In this document: piece after piece, positions 20,404 through 28,967 of the stretch
Position numbering within the stretch: position 1 is the stretch's first letter
Layout of the letters: every line of letters begins with the position of its first letter
Assembly: GCF_025907915.1 (NCBI RefSeq)
Contig: NZ_JAPAAF010000033.1
Location: 1-50,549 of the forward strand
Direction: 5' to 3'
From: Gaoshiqia sediminis
GTDB lineage: Bacteria; Bacteroidota; Bacteroidia; Bacteroidales; Prolixibacteraceae
Length of the DNA stretch: 50,549 nucleotides
Translations under genes and position numbers: made by a program
The notes under the pieces: generated by a model
The model's database searches: none
Seen by the model: the letters and a program-made list of their open reading frames with translations, nothing else
What the model was told of the DNA's origin: nothing

Positions 20404-20946
20404 ATGTTAGCCAGCGAATTTAAAACGACAATTTTGCCCCTCAGCAACAAGCTGCTGCGTTTTGCGGCCCAGCTGACTAAGGATGAGGACGAAGCCCGGG
20501 ACATTATCCAGGATGTGTTCCTCAAGCTTTGGCAAAAACGCGATTCGCTTGGGCAGGTCGATAATATGGAGGCTTTTGCCATGCGCATGACCCGCAACCG
20601 TTGTCTCGATCTGTTTCGCGGGAAGCACACCATCGCGATGGACGATGAAAAGCTGAACCTGCATCGCGATGAGCAAAGCAACCTGCAACAGGAAATTGAG
20701 CTGTCTGAAACAGCTGTTCTGATTCGGAAACTGATTGGTCAGCTGCCCGATATGCAGCGCACGGTGATGCACCTGCGCGATGTTGAGCAGTACGAATACG
20801 AAGAAATTGCCCGGGTGACCGACCTGAACGTGAATGCAATCCGGGTGACTTTATCGCGGGCACGGAAAAAAGTGAGGGACGAATTGATAAAACATCAGCA
20901 ATATGGAACTGGAAATCATCAAATACAAACTGCAGAAATACGTTGA
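20404..20946 (+). CDS. ECF-type RNA polymerase sigma factor
   Basis: A 180-residue extracytoplasmic-function sigma factor. Region 2 spans about residues 12-82, with DEARDIIQDVFLKLWQKRDS and TRNRCLDLFR. Region 4, with the helix-turn-helix YEEIARVTDLNVNAIRVTLS, spans about 113-165. There is no region 3, as expected. The ATG at 20404 is chosen over a TTG at 20374 because the TTG falls inside the -7 element. Its 3' end overlaps the next gene by 44 bases, a common sigma/anti-sigma arrangement. Confidence 0.92.
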   Translation: MLASEFKTTILPLSNKLLRFAAQLTKDEDEARDIIQDVFLKLWQKRDSLGQVDNMEAFAMRMTRNRCLDLFRGKHTIAMDDEKLNLHRDEQSNLQQEIELSETAVLIRKLIGQLPDMQRTVMHLRDVEQYEYEEIARVTDLNVNAIRVTLSRARKKVRDELIKHQQYGTGNHQIQTAEIR

Positions 20947-21448
20947 CGGCGAAAGCAGCCTGGAGGACGAAAAATTGCTCCACGACTATTTCAGCGGCGA
21001 TGACGTGGCGGCCGAACTGATTCCTTACCGGGACTTGTTTACCGGTTTGGGTGAGCTTTCTACCCGGGAAGATCCATTGCTGGAAGAAGCGCTGATGGAC
21101 TACATCCTGGAAACCGAACATCGCGAAAAGACAACATACCGCCGGTTGTGGCAAACGGTGAGTGGTATCGCCGCTATCCTGCTTGTTGCGCTGCTGGTAA
21201 TCAACTATAACGACGACAAACCTGGCTGGAAAGATACGTATTCGGACCCTGAACAGGCCTATGCCGAAGCGACCCTTACCCTTCAATATGTAGCCGGCAA
21301 ATACCAGAAGGGATTGGCACACCTGCAACCTGTAAGGAAACTGAACGAGGCTACCGCGCCGATGAGTACCGGGTTTGGCCTTGTAAACAAGGGATTTCAG
21401 CAAATTGAAAACCTCGATCGGATGAATGAAAAACTTAAAAATGAATAG
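20903..21448 (+). CDS. putative membrane-bound anti-sigma factor
   Basis: A 181-residue protein with an acidic N-terminal part (about 1-85, LQKYVDGESSLEDEKLLHDY), a single transmembrane helix (about 92-106, GIAAILLVALLVINY) and a periplasmic tail. The N-terminal pattern resembles the zinc-free anti-sigma domains that hold ECF factors in Bacteroidota. The start codon lies inside the sigma gene, so the two are translationally coupled. This is inferred from topology and context; no strong family motif was recognised. Confidence 0.65.
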   Translation: MELEIIKYKLQKYVDGESSLEDEKLLHDYFSGDDVAAELIPYRDLFTGLGELSTREDPLLEEALMDYILETEHREKTTYRRLWQTVSGIAAILLVALLVINYNDDKPGWKDTYSDPEQAYAEATLTLQYVAGKYQKGLAHLQPVRKLNEATAPMSTGFGLVNKGFQQIENLDRMNEKLKNE

Positions 21449-21450
21449 CC

Positions 21451-22038
21451 ATGAAAACAAGAATTGTTCAAAAGAAAAACCAAAGCTGTACGGGGCAAAA
21501 TAAACCCGAAATGACGGTTGCCCGTGTAACCGGTGCCTTTGTTGTGAAGCTGATCTTCGTGTTGGTGATGCTGCTCCCTCTGGTTGGGATGGCCCAGAAA
21601 AGCCCGGTTGACAGGCTTTTCGAGAAATATGCCAACCGCGATGGGCTGACTACGGTAAACATCAGTGGTGCCTTGCTCAGTTTCGCCAGCAAAATGGACA
21701 GTGTTTCTCCCGAATCGGATTTTCTTTCGGGATTGGAAGGTATCCGCATTCTGGCGGTGGAAAATGATGAGCTGAACCGCTCGCTCGACTTTTACAAGGA
21801 ACTGGAGGCCGACGGCTTTTTCAAAAACCACGACTATGAGGTGTTGATGGAAGTTACCGAAAAAAATGAAGTGGTCCGTTTTTACGGGCGCAGCGCCGGG
21901 AAAGGCAAATTTTCGGAACTGTTGCTGGTGGTGGGCGGCGACGATAATGCCCTGATCAGCATCCGCGGGCTGATTGACCCGGAAAATATCGGGAAAATTA
22001 CCGGCGCCCTCAACATCGACGTCCTGCCTAAGAAGTAA
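21451..22038 (+). CDS. DUF4252 domain protein
   Basis: A 195-residue exported protein of the DUF4252 family, common in Bacteroidota and of unknown function. A long basic N-terminal stretch precedes a hydrophobic segment (about residues 33-47, VVKLIFVLVMLLPLVG) ending MAQ, a likely signal-peptidase I site. The mature domain has VDRLFEKYANRDGLTTVNIS and ends near a conserved isoleucine-rich strand. Its start is two bases after the preceding stop, so it belongs to the sigma operon and may be its sensor-side partner or effector. Confidence 0.8.
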   Translation: MKTRIVQKKNQSCTGQNKPEMTVARVTGAFVVKLIFVLVMLLPLVGMAQKSPVDRLFEKYANRDGLTTVNISGALLSFASKMDSVSPESDFLSGLEGIRILAVENDELNRSLDFYKELEADGFFKNHDYEVLMEVTEKNEVVRFYGRSAGKGKFSELLLVVGGDDNALISIRGLIDPENIGKITGALNIDVLPKK

Positions 22039-22084
22039 TACACCGAACACCTTCAGTAATACTTCAGCTACCACATCCATAATA

Positions 22085-22142
22085 ACTCCGGTCATCTTTT
22101 TACCGAATTCAAGGGATAAAAAGATGACCGGAGTCGTTTTTT
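22085..22142 (+). terminator. 17-bp terminator hairpin after the DUF4252 gene
   Basis: A perfect 17-bp stem (22085-22101 with 22118-22134) surrounds a 16-base loop and is followed by CG and seven T residues. The 5' arm and loop are themselves a copy of the 21-bp repeat found just downstream (TCTTTTTACCGAATTC at 22095). Confidence 0.85.
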
Positions 22143-22346
22143 TGTGACTGCAGTTCTCTTTTTACCGAATTAATTCCTCTTTTTACCGAACTCGGTTCTC
22201 TTTTTTACGATCGTAGTCGTCTTTTTTTAACTTCATTCATCTTTTTACCGAATTCAGTCGTCTTTGAAAGTCAACGAATCGGTTTTGAAGTGGGAGGGGG
22301 TACTTCTGAAGTGGGGGTAGCCACCTCAAAACCGAATGAATTCGGT
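22094..22346. repeat. 21-bp periodic intergenic array with terminal dyads
   Basis: Units beginning with TCTTTTTACCGAA or decayed forms start at 22094, 22157, 22178, 22199, 22220, 22240 and 22261, steps of 21 bases (one of 20); the first gap of 63 is three units, one holding another T tract at 22137. The same register continues as a GAAGTGGG repeat at 22288 and 22309. An imperfect inverted repeat joins 22278-22293 to 22321-22336 (14 of 16), and ACCGAAT-GA-ATTCGGT is a perfect dyad at 22331-22346. The period equals two DNA helical turns with phased T tracts, which predicts curved DNA. This fills most of the gap 22039-22413; no gene is seen there. Confidence 0.75.
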
Positions 22347-22413
22347 AAAAGAATAAGCCGTAACTTTAGGAAACCAATAGCTATTTTTCGATATACGTAT
22401 AACACCTTGGCTT

Positions 22414-23514
22414 ATGAAGCAGATTGTCTTTTTCCTGTTGATCAGTGTTGCTCCTTTTTTGGCAACAGGACAGCAGTTGTCGTTGGTTACAGCGCTTTCG
22501 GGAACGGTAAACGAAACATCGGGCTTGTTGTACCTGGATCAGAGGATCGTCACACACAATGATTCGGGCGGAGAAGCCGCTTTGTATGAAATTGACAGCG
22601 CCACCGGAAACGTACTGCGAAAAGTAACCGTGGCCAACGCCAGCATTGTGGATTGGGAAGCCATCTGCGCGGATGATACCTACCTGTACATCGGCGATTT
22701 TGGGAACAACTCAGGTTCGCGCACCAATTTAAAAATTTACCGGGTAGAATTGTCCGATTATCTGGAGACGGAAAATGATGTGGTAACCGCCCAATCAATC
22801 AGCTTTTCGTATGCCGACCAGACCGATTTTACGGCAACTTCATACAGTACCAATTTCGATGCAGAAGCTTTTGTCGCAGTTGGTAATCAATTGTATGTAT
22901 TCACCAAGAACTGGGGAGACGGGAAAACCAATATCTATCCTGTTCCGAAAGCGCCCGGAACCTATCAGGTACAGAAATCGGGCAGCATCAACGTACAGGG
23001 TTTGGTGGCCGATGCTGCGTATGATCCGGAAAATAACACCCTCTTGTTGGTTGGCTATACGTTGCTGTCGCCATTTATGGTTGGCATCAGCGGGTTTTCG
23101 GGCGCTAATTTTTCGGATGGCGCCATCAGCCGCAGGCAGCTTTCCACCGTAAACAGTTATTCGTGGCAATACGAAGGGCTTGCTCTCATTGGCCAGAGTC
23201 AGTATTATCTGACAGCCGAAGAAAACGGGCAGCGGCAATCGGCGCTTTATCAGCTTACACCCGATATTTTTACCGGGGACGAATCGCAGCAGGTGCTGCC
23301 AGGGGTGATGTATCCAAACCCAACTTCTGGCATTCTGCATATCGATCAGCAAGGCTTTGCTTTGGCCGAAATCTACGATCTGAAAGGCTCTCTGCTGAAA
23401 ACCTTCACCACCACCGATGCCAATCTTACCGAATTGTCGCAGGGGCTTTACGTCATTGTTCTGAAAAACAGCGCTGGTGATCGTATTTGCGCGCACAGGC
23501 TGGTTGTCCGCTAG
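22414..23514 (+). CDS. secreted protein with type IX sorting domain (type A)
   Basis: A 366-residue exported protein of unknown function. A signal peptide (about residues 1-19, ending ATGQ) is followed by repeated strand-rich segments, such as SGLLYLDQRIVTHNDSGGEA and DWEAICADDTYLYIGDFGNN, that look like a beta-propeller. The last about 65 residues, starting YPNPTSG at 300-306, form a type A type IX secretion sorting domain, which would carry the protein across the outer membrane and is usually cleaved. The 21-bp array lies directly upstream. Confidence 0.75.
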   Translation: MKQIVFFLLISVAPFLATGQQLSLVTALSGTVNETSGLLYLDQRIVTHNDSGGEAALYEIDSATGNVLRKVTVANASIVDWEAICADDTYLYIGDFGNNSGSRTNLKIYRVELSDYLETENDVVTAQSISFSYADQTDFTATSYSTNFDAEAFVAVGNQLYVFTKNWGDGKTNIYPVPKAPGTYQVQKSGSINVQGLVADAAYDPENNTLLLVGYTLLSPFMVGISGFSGANFSDGAISRRQLSTVNSYSWQYEGLALIGQSQYYLTAEENGQRQSALYQLTPDIFTGDESQQVLPGVMYPNPTSGILHIDQQGFALAEIYDLKGSLLKTFTTTDANLTELSQGLYVIVLKNSAGDRICAHRLVVR

Positions 23515-23578
23515 CTTAAGTTCGGGAGCAAAGACTGTTGTTCGGCTATTGGAGAACTGGTCTTGCCCGGATAATCAG

Positions 23579-25675
23579 TTATTTGCGCGCGAGAGCGCTG
23601 GTGATCGCCTCAAACAGTAACCCGGGTTCAAGGGGCTTGCTGAGGGTGGCTTTGCAGCCGGCGTGCAGCGCTTTTTCTTTTTCATCCAAAAGCGAGTGGG
23701 CCGTTAGGGCAATGACCGGATAAAAATACGGGGCTCCCGACAGTTGTTTCGCCGCTAGCAAACTTTCCTCATCCGGCATTTTCAAATCAAGCAGTACCAA
23801 GTCAACCGGATGATTTTCGGTTAAAAAGGAAGTCACATTTTTGCTGTTTTCCAGATGAAGCAGATCTGCCTTGGTTTCTTGCAGCAGGTTTTTCAACAGG
23901 AATAAGCTGCTGGGGTCATCATCAATCATGAGTAGGCGATGGCCCGATAAATCGGGGGGAGCCATCGTTTTTGTCCGGGTTTGCAGCACCTGCATCGAAT
24001 CGGTAATCGTTTCAACCGGTACAGAAAACCGAAAGGTGCTGCCTTTTCGCGGCGTTGATTCTACGGTCAGTTGGCCTTTCAGGATGCCGGTAATTTTTTT
24101 TGAGATGGATAACCCAATGCCAATGCCACTGTGTAACCGGGTGTGCGAGTCATCTCCCTGGCGGAAGAACTCAAAAATCAACTCTTGCTGACTTTTGGGA
24201 ATACCCATGCCGCTGTCTTTTACATAGAAAGTCAGTTGTTGCGGGTTGTCAAGCTGTATGCCGTATTCAACCGAACCGGTATCGGTGAACTTGATGGCGT
24301 TTTTAAACAGGTTGAGAATAACCTGGTTGATCTTGTTTCTATCGGCGATGAACCTGTTAGACAGAAACTCCGTTGACGGGTTGTATATTAGTGTAATATC
24401 TTTTTCTTTGTTTGAAACGAACAGGATTTCTTCCAGTAACGATTTGTGCTGAATAAACAGGTCGGGGCCGCTAAATACTTCATTCCGGATTTTAATTTCT
24501 GATTGGTCTGCCAGGGCTAAACTTAAAATGTCTTCGATGATCTGAAGTAGGTTTTTGCCACTTTCATAGATCTTGTTGGCAAAAATTCCGGTTTGTTCCT
24601 TCGGAAACTGGTTGCTTCGGAGTAACTCGCTAAAACCAAGGATGTGGTGAAGTGGCGTACGCAATTCGTGGTTCATGGTGGCGAGGAAGGCCGATTTCAG
24701 GCGGTTGCTTTCTTCGGCAGCTTCTTTTGCTTTCACAAGCATTTCCTGGTTACGTTTGGCATTCAGCGCGTTGGCAATGGTGTTGCCCACTGTTTCAAGC
24801 AGGTGGATATCAGCTTCGGGCCATTCTTTATGGCGCCTTACCGAATCGAAGCCCATGAAGCCAAGCAGGTTTTTTTTATAGTGAATTGGTACTACCAGCA
24901 AGGATCGAATGTCTTGTGCCTTAAGTGTCTCTTGTTCTTGCGACGCTTCTTTGGGCATGATGGCTGTATCGCTGATGTGGATATGTTCCAGCCGGTTCAT
25001 TTTTTTCATCCACCACGGAAAAATCGAAGTGGGCAAATCCTGAAGGTTTTGAATTTCCGGATGAATGCCCGGGGCGCACCATTCATGGGTATTGTCCATG
25101 ACGGTATTGTTTTGCTTCAGTAAAAAAACATAACACCGGTCGATACAGGCAAACCTGCCGATTTTTTCCAGTGTTTTTTGGATGGTGAAGTTGAGCTTTC
25201 GATTCGGGATACCCACAAAGTCGGACGAAATAGAGGCTACCAACTTCTCAATTTCGTACCGGTACTGTAAGTGCTTCCGGGAGTGGTGCAGCTCGCTGAT
25301 GTCGATAAAGGTGCCAGCCATGATGCTGGGTTTCCCTTCGGGGCTGTGTTTGGTAACCCTGCCGTTGCTTTGGACAGTAACCCAGTTTCCGTTTTTATGC
25401 CGGAGCCGGTGTTCAAACAAAAAACCGGAACGTTCCCCTTTTTTTAGCTGCTCGTAAAAATGTTTTGACACCGTTGCGTCATCGGGGTGTTTGAGTTGCA
25501 TCCATTTTTCCAGGGTAATCGGGCTTAGTTCATGAACCGTATATCCTATAATTTCTGCCAGTGTTGCATTGATATTGATTATTTCTTTATCAATATCCCA
25601 GTGCCACAAGCCAATTTTTGCGCCTTCAACAGCCTTCAGAACAAAATCATCACCGTCAACATCGTGTTTAACCAT
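23579..25675 (-). CDS. soluble hybrid sensor histidine kinase/response regulator
   Basis: A 698-residue two-component hybrid kinase. Order: PAS domain (about residues 10-130), GAF domain (about 140-305), HisKA with phospho-acceptor His336 in MNHELRTPLHH, HATPase domain (Asn459 in the N box; Asp487 in DSGMGIP), and a C-terminal receiver with acidic pocket Asp585-587, phospho-acceptor Asp630, Thr658 and Lys680. No transmembrane helix or signal is seen, so it senses a cytoplasmic signal. No separate response regulator is adjacent. It is convergent with the type IX cargo gene. Confidence 0.9.
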   Translation of the reverse strand: MVKHDVDGDDFVLKAVEGAKIGLWHWDIDKEIININATLAEIIGYTVHELSPITLEKWMQLKHPDDATVSKHFYEQLKKGERSGFLFEHRLRHKNGNWVTVQSNGRVTKHSPEGKPSIMAGTFIDISELHHSRKHLQYRYEIEKLVASISSDFVGIPNRKLNFTIQKTLEKIGRFACIDRCYVFLLKQNNTVMDNTHEWCAPGIHPEIQNLQDLPTSIFPWWMKKMNRLEHIHISDTAIMPKEASQEQETLKAQDIRSLLVVPIHYKKNLLGFMGFDSVRRHKEWPEADIHLLETVGNTIANALNAKRNQEMLVKAKEAAEESNRLKSAFLATMNHELRTPLHHILGFSELLRSNQFPKEQTGIFANKIYESGKNLLQIIEDILSLALADQSEIKIRNEVFSGPDLFIQHKSLLEEILFVSNKEKDITLIYNPSTEFLSNRFIADRNKINQVILNLFKNAIKFTDTGSVEYGIQLDNPQQLTFYVKDSGMGIPKSQQELIFEFFRQGDDSHTRLHSGIGIGLSISKKITGILKGQLTVESTPRKGSTFRFSVPVETITDSMQVLQTRTKTMAPPDLSGHRLLMIDDDPSSLFLLKNLLQETKADLLHLENSKNVTSFLTENHPVDLVLLDLKMPDEESLLAAKQLSGAPYFYPVIALTAHSLLDEKEKALHAGCKATLSKPLEPGLLFEAITSALARK

Positions 25676-25820
25676 CCTTCTTTTTTCATTTATTGGTGCA
25701 AATTAATCTATTTTTCAGATATGGCGTGCACCGGGAAGTCAGTTTAACATTTTTAATTGTTGATATTGTTGATATTCACTGGTGCAGAAAGATAAATTGT
25801 TGGGAAATAGGTAGCTGTGC

Positions 25821-26984
25821 TTAAAAACTCCATTTCAGCCGGGTAAAAATGAGCTGGCCGATGTCGCCAAATTCGCTTCCCGATTGTCCGAAAAACAATT
25901 GGCCTGTGAGCATGAATTCCAGGTTGTTTTGCAGGGAATAGGTGAATGACGGACCGGCGTACAAAGAACCATCGCCGGGGTTTACAATGGCTGAGAGTCC
26001 GGAGCCAAGTAAGGGGGTGATCGGATACGAGACCTGCCCGAACAGCGACCAGCGTGCAAACGACAAGTTTTTGGCCGACATGGCTGGATTGAAAAGAAGA
26101 TCCATGCCCCCGGCCTTGCCGGTTTTTCCGTGGCTATTGTATAAAAGGCCGGTATGCAGGTAGAGCGAGCTTTTCAGCGTGTAGTCGCCAGAGATCGAAA
26201 TGACCGTCGCTTTTTCTGATTCCGAATGTTGCTTGCGGGGTTCAAAATGGGTGATTTCGCCCCGGAAACCGCCACCCCGGATATCGCCGGCCCAACCGGC
26301 GCCAATCATCCAGTCGGGGCCGACCCTCCCGCCAAGAAACTGAAAGTCGTAGCTCCATTTCGAAAAGCGGTACAGTCCGGCTATTGCTGTTTCGTGTGCA
26401 TGGTCCCCCGCTTTGTACACCAATTCTGCTGATGAGGTTTGCCCGGTGTAGTATTGCAGCTTCACGGCATCGGTACCCGGGCGTTCTTCATAGTCAAAAT
26501 CGAAATAAGAAAAGGAGTTGAATACATCGTTCGGGTTCCAAACCAGGTTGATGCCCCAGTTGATGCGTTGCCGGCCCACTCGCAATTGCCAGTTTCCCGA
26601 GGACCAGTCGATGTAAGCCCGGTCGATCATCGAATGAACATACCAGCTGTCGCCATAAAAGGAGATAAACGACAAATCGAGGTACCCTTGATCGGTATCA
26701 ACCAATTGGCGGTATATCGGATATTCGGACAGCAGAGAGCCCATCAACAGCCGGTTTCGCATCCCGGCCTCCACGGTTATTTGTTCTGAAGTGTACCATT
26801 TAAAATTTAACCGGTTGTGCAAGGTGTTTGTTGTCAAGGAAGCCTTGTTAGATCCAGGCATCGGTTGTTCCGGCTTGTACAGCATGAAAAGGTCTTTTAC
26901 ATAGCCGTGCAGGCTTAGTTTGCTTTCCTGTGCGATGCCCTGTAAAAAAGCCAAGGTCAGTATGATCAGCAATACCTGCTTCAT
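25821..26984 (-). CDS. outer-membrane beta-barrel protein of a lipid-export-like operon
   Basis: A 387-residue predicted outer-membrane barrel. A signal peptide (MKQVLLIILTLAFLQGIAQE) is followed by alternating amphipathic strands rich in Tyr and Trp and a C-terminal aromatic end (LIFTRLKWSF). The block RVGRQRINWGINLVWNPNDV with DYEERPGTDA recalls DUF1302/alginate-export-type porins. The ATG at 26984 is preferred to one at 27005, which would overlap the upstream ATPase gene: it gives a clean signal peptide and starts four bases after that stop. It is the last gene of the TetR operon and probably the outer-membrane exit or acceptor. Confidence 0.72.
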   Translation of the reverse strand: MKQVLLIILTLAFLQGIAQESKLSLHGYVKDLFMLYKPEQPMPGSNKASLTTNTLHNRLNFKWYTSEQITVEAGMRNRLLMGSLLSEYPIYRQLVDTDQGYLDLSFISFYGDSWYVHSMIDRAYIDWSSGNWQLRVGRQRINWGINLVWNPNDVFNSFSYFDFDYEERPGTDAVKLQYYTGQTSSAELVYKAGDHAHETAIAGLYRFSKWSYDFQFLGGRVGPDWMIGAGWAGDIRGGGFRGEITHFEPRKQHSESEKATVISISGDYTLKSSLYLHTGLLYNSHGKTGKAGGMDLLFNPAMSAKNLSFARWSLFGQVSYPITPLLGSGLSAIVNPGDGSLYAGPSFTYSLQNNLEFMLTGQLFFGQSGSEFGDIGQLIFTRLKWSF

Positions 26985-26988
26985 TGGT

Positions 26989-27672
26989 TTATTTTCGTTC
27001 GTCACTGATTACCAATCCGTCTTCGAGCGTTATGACTCGCCGTGCCTTGTGTACCACCCGTTGGTCGTGGGTGCTGAAAATGAAGGTAACCTGTTCTTTC
27101 CGGTTCAGTTCCTCCATCATATCGAGCAGGTTTTCAGTCGATTTGGAGTCGAGGTTGGCCGTGGGCTCATCGGCCAGCACAAACTTGGGTTTTGAGGCCA
27201 GGGCCCGTGCCACGGCCACGCGCTGTTGCTGGCCACCCGAAAGTTTGGCCGGTCGGCTGTTCATCCGGTCGCCCAGCCCTACCTGGTGTAACAGTTCCTT
27301 TGCACGGGTTTCGCGTTCTTGTTTTGGGGTGCCCTGCAATTGCATAATGAACTCTACATTTTCGATGGCCGTCAGCACCGGGATGAGGTTATAAGCCTGG
27401 AAAACAAAGCCGATGTTGCGTAACCGGAAGTCGATGAGTTGCGATGATGAGAGGCCGCAGATGTCGGTACCGCCAACCCGTATTTCGCCGGCAGTGGGCA
27501 TGTCCAGTCCACCCAACATGTTCAGGAAGGTGGTTTTCCCGGATCCGGAAGGTCCCACTATCGCTGTAAATTCGCCCTCTTCGATGCCAAGATCGATACC
27601 ATTGAGGGCGTTCACTTTAACTTCCGATTCGTTGTATATTTTTATGAGGTTGGTGACTTCGATTACCTTCAT
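26989..27672 (-). CDS. LolD/MacB-type ABC transporter ATP-binding protein
   Basis: A 227-residue ATPase of the type VII (MacB/LolCDE/FtsEX) ABC group. Walker A is GPSGSGKTT (about residues 40-48), the Q loop is in VFQAYNLIP, the signature LSGGQQQR is at 144-151, and Walker B ends in Asp168-Glu169 (LADEPTANLD); the switch histidine is in FSTHD. It lies between two FtsX permease genes upstream and the barrel gene downstream. It would power a heterodimer of the two permeases in the inner membrane. Confidence 0.92.
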   Translation of the reverse strand: MKVIEVTNLIKIYNESEVKVNALNGIDLGIEEGEFTAIVGPSGSGKTTFLNMLGGLDMPTAGEIRVGGTDICGLSSSQLIDFRLRNIGFVFQAYNLIPVLTAIENVEFIMQLQGTPKQERETRAKELLHQVGLGDRMNSRPAKLSGGQQQRVAVARALASKPKFVLADEPTANLDSKSTENLLDMMEELNRKEQVTFIFSTHDQRVVHKARRVITLEDGLVISDERK

Positions 27673-27728
27673 GGTTGTTCGTTTTTTTCGGTTCGTTTGT
27701 ATTTTACTGAACGTGTTGATTTCATTGG

Positions 27729-28949
27729 TTACATATCAATCCTGACGGCTTCGGCTGGCTTTAGTTTCAGTGCTTTGATGGCCGGGTAAATGGCTGCCAG
27801 AATTCCGGTGACCATGACCATCCACGCAATTTGGAGCGAGACGGACAGGGGTAAATGGGTGTAAATCAGGGTGTCGAATCCCATGGATTCATAGGCGGTT
27901 GACCAAGCGCCGAGATCGATTCCCTGAATGCCGAACCAGAAATTGAGCAGCCAACCCAGTAAAATTCCCCACATTCCGCCAAACAGCGCTAACATAGCGG
28001 TTTCCAGCAAGATCATCATAAACACGCGGGTTTTGTTCATGCCGATGGCCATGAGCATGCCCAGTTCTTTGGTCCGTTCCAATACGGCCATGAGCATGGT
28101 ATTGATAATACCGAAAAGCAGTGCCAACAGGATGATACCAATAAAAATAAACATGGTGAGGTTAAAACTACTTTCCAGTAAATATACTTCCGGCATAACT
28201 TCCCGCCAATTCTTTATATCCAGGTCAGGAAATTTCCCGATCAGTTCGGTATTTACTTGATCGAGCAGTGCATTGTCGTTAAGCAAAACGGCTATCTCGT
28301 GACAGGCATTTTCTTCCATTACCATCACCCGTGCCAGATCGGCTTTTTGCACAAACACACAATTTTCGTCGTAGGCCGTGTTCGATGTTTCAAAAATGCC
28401 TTCCACCTTAAATGCGGCAGCGGTCATATTACCTTCCATGTCCTGCAAGGTGATTACCACTTTCGATTTGAGTTTCACCTTCAACTTGTCTGCAAGTTTT
28501 CGGCCTATGACAATCGGGTTGCGCTTTCCGTCTTTAAACCACGAGCCTTCGGCGATCTTGGTGTACAGGTTGGTCACCAGTTTTTCGTTTTCAGGGACAA
28601 TACCGGTTATCTTCACTCCCGAGCCGGTAGCGGCCGACTGGATCATGGTGTTCAGGATGATCCGGCTTGAAACCGCGTTTACGCCGGTCTCTTTTCTGAT
28701 GGCATCAAGAGTGGAATCGACTTGTGTAATGAAGAATTTTTTATCCGGGTTTTCCAGGTAGCTTTTATGATGCACCTGGATGTGCGAAGCTTCCGTGGCT
28801 ATGGCTGTTTGGATACGCTGATCCATCATGCCCCGGTAAAAACCCATATAGAAAATCCCGGAAGCCAGTCCCAGGCTCATGGCGATGGTAATTACCAGGC
28901 TTCGGGTTTTGTTTCGCCAAACATTTCTCCAGGCTACGGCTATCATCAT
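27729..28949 (-). CDS. FtsX-type ABC transporter permease (second copy)
   Basis: A 406-residue inner-membrane permease. One N-terminal transmembrane helix (about residues 16-38) is followed by a large periplasmic domain (about 40-265) and three C-terminal helices (about 270-400), the MacB/LolC/LolE topology. The FtsX core motif ERTKELGMLMAIGMNKTRV is present. These transporters usually work on the periplasmic side of the membrane, for example lifting lipoproteins, and do not pump solute through the membrane. The gene starts 18 bases after its paralogue. Confidence 0.88.
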   Translation of the reverse strand: MMIAVAWRNVWRNKTRSLVITIAMSLGLASGIFYMGFYRGMMDQRIQTAIATEASHIQVHHKSYLENPDKKFFITQVDSTLDAIRKETGVNAVSSRIILNTMIQSAATGSGVKITGIVPENEKLVTNLYTKIAEGSWFKDGKRNPIVIGRKLADKLKVKLKSKVVITLQDMEGNMTAAAFKVEGIFETSNTAYDENCVFVQKADLARVMVMEENACHEIAVLLNDNALLDQVNTELIGKFPDLDIKNWREVMPEVYLLESSFNLTMFIFIGIILLALLFGIINTMLMAVLERTKELGMLMAIGMNKTRVFMMILLETAMLALFGGMWGILLGWLLNFWFGIQGIDLGAWSTAYESMGFDTLIYTHLPLSVSLQIAWMVMVTGILAAIYPAIKALKLKPAEAVRIDM

Positions 28950-28967
28950 GGCAACATGTTTTTTAAG

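Noticed and set aside
26985-27005. Longer barrel-protein start overlapping the ATPase gene
   Set aside because: It adds MTNENKP before a clean signal peptide; the ATG at 26984 has better spacing after the ATPase stop.
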